Origin: Miltoncostaea oceani
Lineage (GTDB): Bacteria > Actinomycetota > Thermoleophilia > Miltoncostaeales > Miltoncostaeaceae
Assembly (NCBI RefSeq): GCF_018141545.1
Contig: NZ_CP064357.1
Coordinates: 186,001-250,000, forward strand
DNA length: 64,000 nucleotides
Reading direction: 5' to 3'
Numbering within the stretch: position 1 is the first letter of the stretch; every line of letters starts with the position of its first letter. The notes under the pieces were generated by a model that saw only the letters and a list, made by a program, of their open reading frames with translations, had not been told where the DNA came from and searched no databases. Both the position numbers and the translations under genes were made by a program. This document shows, piece by piece, positions 24,500 to 32,244 of this stretch.

Positions 24500-25513
24500 T
24501 CAGCGTCGCGGAGCCGAAGTCCCCTCTGCCTGAGCCTGAGCCGGAATCGATCGGACGCCGCGCCATTCGCTTCCGAGGAGGATCAGCTTGCCGGGCCAGA
24601 GCGTCCGGCCGGTGTGAGGACCGTCTGCCTGCTCCCAGCTGAGGCGGCGACCGATCCCCGCCAGCTGCGCCGGTGTCGGGACGTCCTCCACTCCCGCCCG
24701 GACCGAGGCGATGTAGGCCTCCAGGCGCTCGTGGAGGCTCCACGGGGCCTGGCTGTCCTCGCAGGCCGCCATGAGGCGCTCCCGCCCGCCGTAGCTCTCC
24801 CAGATCGCGCAGGCCGCCGCGGCCGCCGGTGAGGGCTCGAGGGACAGTCGGCCGGCGGATTCGCTCGGCGCTTCGAACTCGAAGCCGGCGGTCGCCCACG
24901 CGTAGCCACCGATCATGCCGCCGGCGCTGACGTGGACGCTGCCGACGGAGTTCGCGCGGTAGACGCCGAGGCCGTGCTCGAGGAAGCGGCGCGCGAACCC
25001 GGATCCCTGGAGGGCGGGGATGAGCTGGAGGTCGAGGTGGTGCGCCTCAAGGCGGCCGTCCGGGAGCTCGATGAGGGATCGCTGGCAGCGCCCGACGACC
25101 CGCGTCCCGTCGAAGATCAGGGCGTCGTCCCTCGCCTCTCTCCCGCCACGGGGCAGGGGGTGCCAGGCCAGCTCGTCGGCGGAGGCGAGGTGGAGGGATC
25201 CGTGCTGGAAGCTGAGCGCACGGAAGTCCGCGCGCTCTCCCCGGAGCAGGGGAGCCGGAGTGCGCTCTGCGTCGCGTGCGACCTGAAGGGCCTTTGCGGA
25301 GGCGCCTGGGCGCTCTGGGCCGGGTTCGGTGGGTGTCCGGCCGGCCCCCCAGGTGCGCATGCGGTCGACCGGGGTCCAGTTCACCGGCGCTGAGCCGCCG
25401 AGGTTCGTCCAGTCGATCAGCTCAGAGAGAGCGGGGGATGTCGCGCGCAACTGCGCCCGGGGCGCCGCTGCCGCCCTGCCGCGTCCTCTCCCCATCTCGC
25501 CATCTTGACGCAT
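24500..25513 (-). CDS. GNAT-like acetyltransferase domain protein
   Basis: 337 residues. A GNAT-like core is visible around residues 130-220. It has strands LIFDGTRVVGRCQRSLIE and LEAHHLDLQLIPALQGSGFARRFLEHGLGVYR (position of the acetyl-CoA loop, Q-G-x-G-x-A), then VGSVHVSAGGMIGGYAWATAGFEF. The N- and C-terminal parts are not assigned. No signal peptide. Substrate unknown. The start could be GTG 25513 or ATG 25495. Confidence 0.65.
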   Translation of the reverse strand: MRQDGEMGRGRGRAAAAPRAQLRATSPALSELIDWTNLGGSAPVNWTPVDRMRTWGAGRTPTEPGPERPGASAKALQVARDAERTPAPLLRGERADFRALSFQHGSLHLASADELAWHPLPRGGREARDDALIFDGTRVVGRCQRSLIELPDGRLEAHHLDLQLIPALQGSGFARRFLEHGLGVYRANSVGSVHVSAGGMIGGYAWATAGFEFEAPSESAGRLSLEPSPAAAAACAIWESYGGRERLMAACEDSQAPWSLHERLEAYIASVRAGVEDVPTPAQLAGIGRRLSWEQADGPHTGRTLWPGKLILLGSEWRGVRSIPAQAQAEGTSAPRR

Positions 25514-25924
25514 CCCGGCGCGCCGGCGGACTTTTCCGCGCCGGCGGACAAGCGTCCCGCACCTGCCCGGTAGCGATCCAGAGAGGTGTCACGGCGGCCA
25601 CCCGGCCACCTGCCTCACGTCAGTGGTGGTGCGTGATCTCGGTCGGGTGAGGATGAGGGCCGCGGCGGGCCGCCTCTCCGGGCCTCCTGTCGTCTCTGAA
25701 CGGTCGCGGCCGGGTGGTGTGGTGCTGAGCGGCGGGACGGACGTCCCCCATGGGAGGCGAAAGAGCGGCCCTGCCTTCTCATGGACGTCGTAAGTCACGG
25801 GGGTCGGGCCCTGGCGCCCGCCACTTCGCGCCACATCGATGCGCTGACGCGTCGGGCTCTCTCAGCGCCTGACGTTCGCGGATCTGGGGCGCTCACACCC
25901 CTCGACCTACGGGAGCCCCCACAC
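25514..25924. other. Divergent intergenic region
   Basis: Lies between a minus-strand gene and the plus-strand lysozyme-like gene. It should hold both promoters. I see no clear operator or hairpin. Confidence 0.4.
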
Positions 25925-26530
25925 GTGCGTCTGTCCATGCTCTGCGCCGCTGTCCTCTGTGCGACCTTCACGCCCTCCACCCCGGCCTTATCCGCCGTTG
26001 CCGAAGTCCCCGTCCCCTCGGCGAGCGAGCCGGTGCCCGTCCCGCGGCCGGCCCCTCTCCTCGTGCCCCGTGTCCCGACTCGAGCCGCGGCCGTGACGCT
26101 CGAGCTCATGCGTGCCTACGCGCAGGTGAAGGCCCACCGATCGGCGCTCGGCCAGCCGGTCCCGGCGTGGCCTCGCCTGAGCGGGGTGGCGAACCGGCGT
26201 GCCCAGCTCGAGGGATGGCGCTCGCGCGCCCGTCTCGCCGCCGCGGCGGTCGATCAGGCGATCCCGCACCGCGCGCAGTGGATATGCATCAACTCCCACG
26301 AGGCGGGACCCGAGCACGGCGGCTGGGCCGCGAACACGGGCAACGGCTACTACGGCGGCCTGCAGATGGACCGATCCTTCCAGCAGACCTACGCGCCTCA
26401 GCTCTACCGGGTCAAGGGGACCGCGGACAACTGGACGCGGGAGGAGCAGATGCGCACCGCCGAGAAGGCCTGGGCGACGCGTGGCTTCTCCCCGTGGCCG
26501 AACACCGCGAGGATGTGCGGCCTGCTCTAG
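25925..26530 (+). CDS. Secreted lysozyme-like (Rpf/transglycosylase-type) protein
   Basis: 201 residues from GTG 25925 (gggag about 9 bp upstream); an upstream start at 25781 is less likely. Signal peptide MRLSMLCAAVLCATFTPSTPALSA, a Pro-rich linker, a helical segment, then the catalytic-type domain: QWICINSHEAGPEHGGWAANTGNGYYGGLQMDRSFQQTYAPQL. It ends with EEQMRTAEKAWATRGFSPWPNTARMCGL. Glu in NSHEAG and the G-Y-Y-G-G-L-Q-M turn follow the resuscitation-promoting-factor/soluble lytic transglycosylase fold, so it probably cleaves peptidoglycan. A Cys pair (WICI, RMCG) may form a disulphide. Confidence 0.85.
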   Translation: MRLSMLCAAVLCATFTPSTPALSAVAEVPVPSASEPVPVPRPAPLLVPRVPTRAAAVTLELMRAYAQVKAHRSALGQPVPAWPRLSGVANRRAQLEGWRSRARLAAAAVDQAIPHRAQWICINSHEAGPEHGGWAANTGNGYYGGLQMDRSFQQTYAPQLYRVKGTADNWTREEQMRTAEKAWATRGFSPWPNTARMCGLL

Positions 26531-26586
26531 CCGGGGGCAGGGCTCGGGCCTGAGCGACCCGTTTAGACGGGAACGTGCCTCAGAAG

Positions 26587-27009
26587 CTAGGCGCGGTCCA
26601 TCTCGGCCGGCGACATCGAGACGACGAGGACGTCCTCCGCGCGGACGGGGCGGCGCCCGACGACGATCAGACCGACGGCCTGGCGCTCCAGGCTGGCGAA
26701 GCCACGGAGATCGGTGCCGGCGTCAAGCCAGCCCTGGGCCCGCGCCATCTGGGCGGAGTGGTTGTTGCTGATGATGCGGAACTCGGCGCGGACGTTGGTG
26801 AGGCCCCGCACCCAGCCATCCGGACCGGCCGCATCCGAATCAGCGTCGAACCAGGCGGCCGCCTCGGCTTCGAAGGCGACCCGGAAGCAGACGCCCGGGA
26901 GCTCCTCGACGACCTCAGTGATCCGGCAGCGATCGAAGCGCCCCTCCCGGCTGACCATCAACTGGTTCCCGGGCGAGGTGGGCGGTGGGGCGGGAGAGGG
27001 GCTGTCCAT
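26587..27009 (-). CDS. Hypothetical protein
   Basis: 140 residues from ATG 27009 (MDSPSPAP). Two strand-rich parts are visible: RFDRCRITEVVEELPGVCFRVAFEAEAAAWF and VRAEFRIISNNHSAQMARAQGWLD, then LERQAVGLIVVGRRPVRAEDVLVVSMSPAEM. No family or catalytic motif recognised. Divergently placed from the gene at 27239 across the palindrome. Confidence 0.6.
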   Translation of the reverse strand: MDSPSPAPPPTSPGNQLMVSREGRFDRCRITEVVEELPGVCFRVAFEAEAAAWFDADSDAAGPDGWVRGLTNVRAEFRIISNNHSAQMARAQGWLDAGTDLRGFASLERQAVGLIVVGRRPVRAEDVLVVSMSPAEMDRA

Positions 27010-27062
27010 GGGGTGAGCGTAGGCCGGATCGAGAGCCGCGCCGCGCCAGGATCCTCCACATC

Positions 27063-27096
27063 CCCGCGTGATCGTCACATGTGACGATCACGCGGG
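27063..27096. promoter_or_regulatory. 34-bp perfect palindrome in a divergent promoter region
   Basis: cccgcgtgatcgtcac, at, gtgacgatcacgcggg: both 16-base arms match exactly. Each arm also contains a GTGA-tcg-TCAC element, so a pair of dimer sites is conceivable. Its centre is about 62 bp upstream of the start expected from the TATAAT at 27130. Confidence 0.6.
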
Positions 27097-27123
27097 TTCC
27101 CAGGGCCGAGAGGCCCTGGGAAC
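27096..27123. promoter_or_regulatory. Hairpin adjoining the palindrome
   Basis: 12-bp perfect stem (gttcccagggcc / ggccctgggaac) with loop gaga, immediately following the 34-bp palindrome and sharing its last base. Position between the -10 box and the palindrome argues against a simple terminator. Confidence 0.55.
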
Positions 27124-27129
27124 GGGCCG

Positions 27130-27135
27130 TATAAT
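27130..27135 (+). promoter_or_regulatory. Consensus-like -10 box
   Basis: TATAAT, striking in DNA this GC-rich. No recognisable -35 at 17 bp spacing (27107-27112), so an activator-dependent promoter is possible. It would serve the gene at 27239. Confidence 0.4.
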
Positions 27136-27238
27136 CAGCGCAGGCGGCCCCGAGGTGCCTTTCGGCCCTGCGCGCTCACTTGTTCACGAGACACCGAGAA
27201 TCCGCACCTTCGCGGCACTCGAGCCCGACTCTCACCTC

Positions 27239-27730
27239 ATGGGCAGAGGCCGGGGAACGCGAGGGAATCAGGCCGGGTCGGCGCCGGCTCCGCAACGTCG
27301 AATGGTCGCCGGGCTGGACGGGCGCTCATACTCGCTGACGCCGGGGGTCCTTGATGCCGCGGCGAAGAGGGCGATGACCGAGGGCCAGTGCCACGCGATG
27401 GCGCTCGCTCTCCATGAGAGGACGGGCTGGCCCCTCGCGGCGCTGGTCGTACTCGATGAGGAGAGCGAGATCGATCAGACCCTCCACTGCGGCGTGATGA
27501 CGCCCGATGGCGCCTTCCTCGACGCCATCGGCGCACATGACTGCGAGGAGATGCTGGTCGAGGACGACCTGGAGATCTTCGGTGGCCTCGATCGCCGGGC
27601 CATCGAGCATCTCACCGGCGGTGAGGAATGGAACCCGCCGGACCTGGAGATCGCCCGCTCACTGGTCGACTGCGTCCTTGCGCTCGATGCGCGGACCCGC
27701 GCCGCTGCCGAACCCGCCGCGGCCTCCTGA
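27239..27730 (+). CDS. Hypothetical protein
   Basis: 163 residues from ATG 27239 (GTG/ATG at 27302 possible). After a basic N-terminus the core reads EGQCHAMALALHERTGWPLAALVVLDEESEIDQTLHCGVMTPDGAFLDAIGAHDCEEM. The spaced Cys and His (CHAMALALH, LHCGV, AHDCEE) recall a papain-like or transglutaminase-like fold in which a Cys follows Gly-Gln at a helix start. The C-terminus is helical. Enzyme identity is not secure. Confidence 0.6.
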   Translation: MGRGRGTRGNQAGSAPAPQRRMVAGLDGRSYSLTPGVLDAAAKRAMTEGQCHAMALALHERTGWPLAALVVLDEESEIDQTLHCGVMTPDGAFLDAIGAHDCEEMLVEDDLEIFGGLDRRAIEHLTGGEEWNPPDLEIARSLVDCVLALDARTRAAAEPAAAS

Positions 27731-27760
27731 AGCTCGAACGAGGGGCGCCGCCGCTGCGGC

Positions 27761-28240
27761 TCACTGCGAGAGGGTTGCCTTGCGGGTCATCTGTGTGAAG
27801 CCTTCTCCGGCGCGCGAGCGGGCGACGATCCGCAGCTGAGGATTCCGGTCATCCGCCCACTCGCGGCGCCGCAGGATGAAGGACACGCCCGGGTCGCGGG
27901 GGAGAGCCTTCGATTCCCTGAGCACCAGCTCGGCCAGGGCGAGAGCACTGTCGGCGCCGGGGGCCCGCTGGGGCCGGGCCGACGCGCGCCCGGTCGCGCT
28001 GAGCTCCCCGCCCGCCCGGAGATGGCGCGCCGGCCGGCGCAGGTAGGCGACCAGCTCCAACTCGAAGGGTCCGCGAATGAGCACGGGGCGCCCCGCCTTC
28101 TCCCAGGCTTCGAGGATCCTCGTCGCGAGGACCTGCGGCGCCCGCCGCTCGAACTGGCCATCGGGGGAGCGTGAGAAGGGGGCGGACTCGGTGAGCAGCG
28201 GCTCGCACTGCACGGCGAACGTGATCGTCCTGGTGGCCAT
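27761..28240 (-). CDS. RusA-like Holliday-junction resolvase family protein
   Basis: 159 residues. The outline matches RusA: an N-terminal strand, FELELVAYLRRPARHLRAGGELSATG (in RusA: L..F...RP..H...G.L...G), then GADSALALAELVL at the place of PD-x-DN-x-x-K, and RDPGVSFILRRREWADDRNPQLRI at the place of DD-x-Q-V....K.W......V.I. The first Asp is kept, but Asn and Lys of the central motif are not, so activity may be altered or lost. RusA proteins are usual in prophages and mobile DNA. Confidence 0.55.
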   Translation of the reverse strand: MATRTITFAVQCEPLLTESAPFSRSPDGQFERRAPQVLATRILEAWEKAGRPVLIRGPFELELVAYLRRPARHLRAGGELSATGRASARPQRAPGADSALALAELVLRESKALPRDPGVSFILRRREWADDRNPQLRIVARSRAGEGFTQMTRKATLSQ

Positions 28241-28353
28241 GGCTCGAGGATAGCGGCGGGGTGGTCAGCCCCTGCCGTGAGAAAGGGTCCGGACCCTTGA
28301 GGTCGACGGGGAGATTGCAGCGGGGCTGAGCGCCCCTCGTCCACTCTCGCGCC

Positions 28354-28824
28354 GTGAGATCGCCCGAGTTTGGAACCCGCCCGGGGCGCGTCGAGAGGCT
28401 CGCCGTCTACCTGCTCGCCGCCACGGGGAGCTTCCTCGTCGCGATCTTCTTCGCGCTCGCCAGTGCCTCGGCGCTGACGATGATCGCCGTCATCACCTCA
28501 GCGACCGTGCTGATCCTCGTCTTCGCCGCCCTCGGCGTCGTCGGGATCGTCATGTCGCTCCGGGGCGACGACCCGGTGCTCGACTCTCTGATCCGCTTCA
28601 TCTTCCTTCCCGGGTTCCTCTACCTGCTCTTCGCAGACCAGCTCGAGCGGCCGAGTTGGCCGGGCGCGATCGCGGCTGCGCTCGGCGTCGCCGCCGCCGT
28701 CGTCGGCGAGATGATGGTCGTCGAGGAGAGGCGCCAGGAGCGGTGGCTCCACCACGCCCGCCGCGCGTCGCTTCGCCGCTGGGATCGTGAGGACGCCGCG
28801 GCTCGCTCCGACATGTTCGTCTAG
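28354..28824 (+). CDS. Four-helix membrane protein, unknown
   Basis: 156 residues. TM helices at about 16-35 (AVYLLAATGSFLVAIFFALA), 38-66 (ALTMIAVITSATVLILVFAALGVVGIVM), 80-95 (FIFLPGFLYLLFA) and 102-122 (PGAIAAALGVAAAVVGEMM). A basic cytosolic tail follows (EERRQERWLHHARRASLRRWDRED). No family recognised. Hairpin at 28842-28865 follows. Confidence 0.65.
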   Translation: MRSPEFGTRPGRVERLAVYLLAATGSFLVAIFFALASASALTMIAVITSATVLILVFAALGVVGIVMSLRGDDPVLDSLIRFIFLPGFLYLLFADQLERPSWPGAIAAALGVAAAVVGEMMVVEERRQERWLHHARRASLRRWDREDAAARSDMFV

Positions 28825-28841
28825 GAGCCGAGTACGAAAGC

Positions 28842-28865
28842 GGGGGCGGCATGATCGCCGCCCCC
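28842..28865 (+). terminator. Hairpin after the membrane-protein gene
   Basis: 9-bp perfect stem (gggggcggc / gccgccccc), 6-nt loop, 18 bp after the stop at 28824. No T-run. Confidence 0.5.
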
Positions 28866-28962
28866 TGGTAGGAAGACCATACGTCGCGTGGCAGAGGGTG
28901 CATGCGCTCCGGGGGAACACTCGCCCGGAGGGCTCATCAGCGCCTGTGTGATACTCGGCCGC

Positions 28963-29934
28963 ATGCCGATTCGCCTTGCCAGAGCCGTGGTTCCATCAGC
29001 CCTCGTCCTCGGCGGGCTCGTCGCCCTGGTCGCCCCGGGCGGGGCTGCGGGAGCCGACGGTTACGTCTTCTCGCGGACCTCCTCCGCGCAGGCGGGCAAG
29101 GTCACGACCGTCCGCGCGAGCGTCAACTACGACCGCGCGGATCCACGGCGGGTCTGCCGGCTCACGGCGAGGACGCCTGCGGGCAGGTCCCTGAAGCCGA
29201 TCGCCAAGCCGGCGCGCGCGAGCACCTCCCGGGTCGGCTGGAAGATCAAAATCCCGCGAATCGGCCCGGCGGGGACGTGGTCCTACCGGATCGCCTGTCC
29301 CGGGTCGACCACCGACAGCGGGACCTTCGAAGTCGCTCCCGCAAGGATCAAGGTGGGAGTCTCCGACGCCCAGTTCGTCGGCCTGCCCTTGACCTACCAG
29401 GATGATGAGACCTACGGCTGGGCGGCGCGCATCGCGAATCCCTCCGCGGGCTTCGAGATCCGCGAGATCGACGTTCGCGCCGTCTTCCGCGACTCTGCGG
29501 GGAGGATCGTCACGACGGTATCCCTCGAGGACTTTGCCACTCTCACCGCTCGGGAGACCGGGCTGGTGTCCGGCCGTGTGACGATCGAGGGAGAGGTTCC
29601 GGCCACCGTGAGCGTCAGCGCCGTCGGCGACGTCGCGAAACGTCAGATGGTCCCGGTCCAGATCCGAGATCTGCGCCTTGTTACCTCATCGGACACCCCC
29701 GTCTCGCTGTCGGTCCGGGGTGAGGCTTTCAACGTCGGCCGACGCGCGGTCCGCGGTGCCTACGCACTGGCGGTCTATGACGCTCAGGGGCGCCTACTCA
29801 ATGCGACCTCCGTCAACTATCGCCCGCCGGTCCCGGCGGGCCAGAGCCGGGGCATCGATGAGGAGCTCGGGCAGGGCGGCGCCGGCACCGCAGCCCGCGT
29901 CGAGGCCTTCTGGCCGGCGAGTCCCGACACCTGA
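28963..29934 (+). CDS. Secreted protein with two beta-sandwich-like domains
   Basis: 323 residues from ATG 28963. Signal peptide MPIRLARAVVPSALVLGGLVALVAPGGAAGA. An Ig-like domain (about 32-130) with a Cys pair (RVCRLTART, IACPGSTT) ends GTFEVAP. Two FxLYD-type modules follow: YGWAARIANPSAGFEIREIDVRAVFRDSAGRIV and SVRGEAFNVGRRAVRGAYALAVYDAQGRLLNATSVNYRPPVPAGQS. Both use the pattern (G.a.N......v.v.....d..G.iv) of extracellular binding domains. No enzyme motif. Probable surface or wall-associated protein. Confidence 0.75.
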   Translation: MPIRLARAVVPSALVLGGLVALVAPGGAAGADGYVFSRTSSAQAGKVTTVRASVNYDRADPRRVCRLTARTPAGRSLKPIAKPARASTSRVGWKIKIPRIGPAGTWSYRIACPGSTTDSGTFEVAPARIKVGVSDAQFVGLPLTYQDDETYGWAARIANPSAGFEIREIDVRAVFRDSAGRIVTTVSLEDFATLTARETGLVSGRVTIEGEVPATVSVSAVGDVAKRQMVPVQIRDLRLVTSSDTPVSLSVRGEAFNVGRRAVRGAYALAVYDAQGRLLNATSVNYRPPVPAGQSRGIDEELGQGGAGTAARVEAFWPASPDT

Positions 29935-30046
29935 GACAGTTCGTGGGGCCGTGTTGCGAGCCCACGGTGAACGCCGTGTAGTCCAAGGGGCCGAGGTAGA
30001 GAACCGCGCCGGCGCTGATCCGCGGCACCTACCCTCCCAGGCACTG

Positions 30047-30370
30047 ATGGGGATCCGACACGACAAGCTGGTCCGGGACCTGATCCCGGAGGTGATCGCC
30101 GCCAACGGCGCCCGGTTCGCCACCGAGGTGATGGACGAGGGCGACTACGACGCGGCCCTGCGGGCGAAGGTGCTCGAGGAGGCGGCGGAGATCGCGGGCG
30201 CCGGCACGGAGGATCTCGCGGGTGAGATCGCCGACCAGCTCGAGGTCCTCGCGGCGTTGGCCGCCGCACACGGGATCTCCGAGGAGGAGATCGGGGCCGA
30301 ACGCGAGCGAAAGCGCATCGAGCGGGGCGGCTTCGACCGGCGCCTGCGACTTCTCTGGACCGAGGACTGA
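30047..30370 (+). CDS. MazG-like nucleoside triphosphate pyrophosphohydrolase
   Basis: 107 residues from ATG 30047. Starts GIRHDKLVRDLIPEVIAANG and continues LRAKVLEEAAEIAGAGTEDLAGEIADQLEVLAALAAAHG, with the E-E-A-x-E ... E-x-x-D metal-binding arrangement (E-I-A-D-Q-L-E-V) of the phosphoribosyl-ATP pyrophosphatase/MazG-like family. ERKRIERGGFDRRLRLL is the usual ending (K...RG.F..R..L). Hydrolyses nucleoside triphosphates to monophosphate and pyrophosphate, often as house-cleaning or in phages. Confidence 0.85.
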   Translation: MGIRHDKLVRDLIPEVIAANGARFATEVMDEGDYDAALRAKVLEEAAEIAGAGTEDLAGEIADQLEVLAALAAAHGISEEEIGAERERKRIERGGFDRRLRLLWTED

Positions 30371-30379
30371 CGCGCCGCA

Positions 30380-30420
30380 CCTGAGGGCGCTGGCGGTCCT
30401 GGGATGAATATCCCCTCAGG
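30380..30420. terminator. Convergent-gene hairpin
   Basis: cctgaggg (30380-30387) pairs with ccctcagg (30413-30420) across a 25-nt loop, between two converging genes and overlapping the stop of the minus one. May stop both transcripts. Confidence 0.35.
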
Positions 30421-30640
30421 CCACGCGCTGGAAGCGGACCACCCCGTCGGTAACGTCGTCGAAGTCCTCGAGGGGGCGGATCCAGAGTCTCTGGCCGCCG
30501 ACGGGCGAGTAGATGACCATCAGCTCGCCGGTCCCCTCATGGGTGCCGAGGCCGATGACGCGGTAACGGCCCCCCTTCTTGTGGAGGTAGGTCCCGGGGC
30601 CGCCATAGCCGGGCGCCCAGGTGCCGGTCGGATCGCTCAT
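30416..30640 (-). CDS. DUF1653 domain protein
   Basis: 74 residues. Core GTYLHKKGGRYRVIGLGTHEGTGELMVIYSPVGGQRLWIRPLEDF follows DUF1653 (KGG.Y.V.G...H..TGE..VVY....G...WVRPL..F), a small beta-barrel of unknown function common in bacteria and phages. Ends DDVTDGVVRFQRV. ATG 30640. Confidence 0.85.
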   Translation of the reverse strand: MSDPTGTWAPGYGGPGTYLHKKGGRYRVIGLGTHEGTGELMVIYSPVGGQRLWIRPLEDFDDVTDGVVRFQRVA

Positions 30641-30769
30641 GACCGTGATGATGGAGCGCGCGGCCACGGCGCGGGACGGGTTCCCGCTCCCGTGCGCGGT
30701 CGCGTCCTGGCCGGGAATCGCCGACCCTGCGTGGACTCCCGTCCCCGCCCTCACAGGACGGGAACGGAC

Positions 30770-31453
30770 TCAGGGGTGGGTCTGTGCGATCGCCGGGGCG
30801 AGGATCATGGTCCAGGCGAGGATCGCGACCGTGAGGCCGGAGCCGAGGCAGACGATCTTCTCGAGCCGGCCGCCGGTGAGGATCAGACCGAAGCGGAAGC
30901 GGGTCTTGTTGACCGGCCAGAGCAGCGGCACCCCCTCCTTGGTGATCGCGTCGCCCGCCAGGTGGAGGATGTAGCCGCCGGCGACCGCCAGCGGGATCCA
31001 GCGGAAGTCCGGCGTGACCGCGAGGAGTCCGGCGGAGACGACGCAGGCGACGATCGCCGAGGTCGCGTCGTTGAAGCCGTCGAGGAAGAGGCGGCAGACC
31101 AGGGAGACGCAGATCACGCAGGTGATGAAGGGGCCGATCAGGCCACCGCTCGCGACGGCGGCGAGCGCGGCGATCAGCACCAGGAAGGCGGCGAGCGCCG
31201 AGTGGGTACCGTTGCGGTGCCCACCGGCGAGCTTGGTGATGACGCGGCTGGCGAACCAGCTGATCGGGCCGAGGGACCGGGAGACGGTCGCCTGCGGGTG
31301 GTCGAGGTCGGGCAGGAGCGCGGCGCCGGCGGCGACGAGCGTCCCGCAGGCGATCTCGCCGGGGCTGAGGGGGTTGCCCGCAAGCGCGAACCCCGGGGTG
31401 GCGAGACCGAGGAAACCCGCGGCTCCGGTGGCGACGTGGCTGCGTCCAAGCAT
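30770..31453 (-). CDS. YdjM-type membrane-bound metal-dependent hydrolase
   Basis: 227 residues from ATG 31453. Begins MLGRSHVATGAAGFLG, the R-x-H motif of the YdjM/LexA-regulated membrane hydrolase family, followed by LLPDLDHPQATVSR (conserved D-x-D-H) and GHRNGTHSALA (H-R-x-x-T-H-S). Then DGFNDATS..., ILHLAGDAITKEGVPLLWPV (H-x-x-x-D-x-x-T-x-x-G-x-x-x-x-x-P), all family-defining. Several TM helices (about 5-7). Role in lipid or envelope metabolism is proposed for the family only. Confidence 0.9.
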   Translation of the reverse strand: MLGRSHVATGAAGFLGLATPGFALAGNPLSPGEIACGTLVAAGAALLPDLDHPQATVSRSLGPISWFASRVITKLAGGHRNGTHSALAAFLVLIAALAAVASGGLIGPFITCVICVSLVCRLFLDGFNDATSAIVACVVSAGLLAVTPDFRWIPLAVAGGYILHLAGDAITKEGVPLLWPVNKTRFRFGLILTGGRLEKIVCLGSGLTVAILAWTMILAPAIAQTHP

Positions 31454-31500
31454 GAGGCCAACGTAGGACCCCGAAAGCCTGGTGCATGTCACCGGATTCG

Positions 31501-32103
31501 TCAGTCCGCAGCGGTCCCGTCGGTCAGCACGAGTCGGTAGCCGATCCCCCAGGCGTTGTCGATCATCACGCAGTGGGCGCCGGCGTCCTTGAGGGCACGC
31601 CGAAGGCGCGAGGCGTGTGAGCAGATCGTCCGGGTGCGGGGGCGCGCGGCGTAGCCCCACACCTCGCGCAGGAGGACCTCGTTGCCGAGCACCTCGCCGG
31701 GGCGCTCAGCCAGAGCCGACAGCATGTCGAACTCGAGGCGGGTGAGGGGAAGAGGGGAGCCCGACCAGGTTGCGACCCGGCGGGAGCGGTCCATCATCAG
31801 CGCGCCGATGCTGATCATCCGGCGCCGGCGCATCGAGGTGTCCTCCGGAGCCTCGGGGAGCATCTGAGCGGCCGCTCGGATCGCCACCTCCGCCCGCCTC
31901 AGCGCGGCTGCGGCGTTCTTCCAGGCGGGCTCGGGGTCGCTGTCGCCCGCCAGCTCGAGCTCGGTGGCCACGTTGCCGGTCCGGCGGGCGGCGGCAAGGG
32001 TCGCGGCGTAGAGGCGGTCCGCCTCGTGGAGGCCGTCGTCGATCAACGGTTCCTGACGGGTGAGTGCCTGCGCCAGTCGGTCGGAGGGAACGGAGCGCCC
32101 CAT
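31501..32103 (-). CDS. Winged-helix (OmpR/PhoB-type) transcription regulator
   Basis: 200 residues. The C-terminal half is a trans_reg_C domain: LPLTRLEFDMLSALAERPGEVLGNEVLLREVWGY...RTICSHASRLRRALKDAGAHCVMIDNAWGIGYRLV. The N-terminal 100 residues are helical and are not a phosphoacceptor receiver (no D-D...D...K pattern), so it is not a classical response regulator. Target unknown. It lies next to the YdjM gene on the same strand. Confidence 0.85.
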   Translation of the reverse strand: MGRSVPSDRLAQALTRQEPLIDDGLHEADRLYAATLAAARRTGNVATELELAGDSDPEPAWKNAAAALRRAEVAIRAAAQMLPEAPEDTSMRRRRMISIGALMMDRSRRVATWSGSPLPLTRLEFDMLSALAERPGEVLGNEVLLREVWGYAARPRTRTICSHASRLRRALKDAGAHCVMIDNAWGIGYRLVLTDGTAAD

Positions 32104-32244
32104 CAGTTCTCTCCTCGCTGGCGCCCCACCTTCTCGGCGGCAGGAGGCGCTTGGTGCTGATCGAGCAGGTCACGGTGAGGCATGGGGGAGAGACTGACAT
32201 CCGCCTGTCCCCTGGTACCGCGCGCCGTGCCCCGGCAGTCGTGA

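Noticed and set aside
27063-27096. Classical CRP site
   Set aside because: The half-sites are spaced GTGA-N3-TCAC, not TGTGA-N6-TCACA; a cAMP-receptor role cannot be claimed from sequence.
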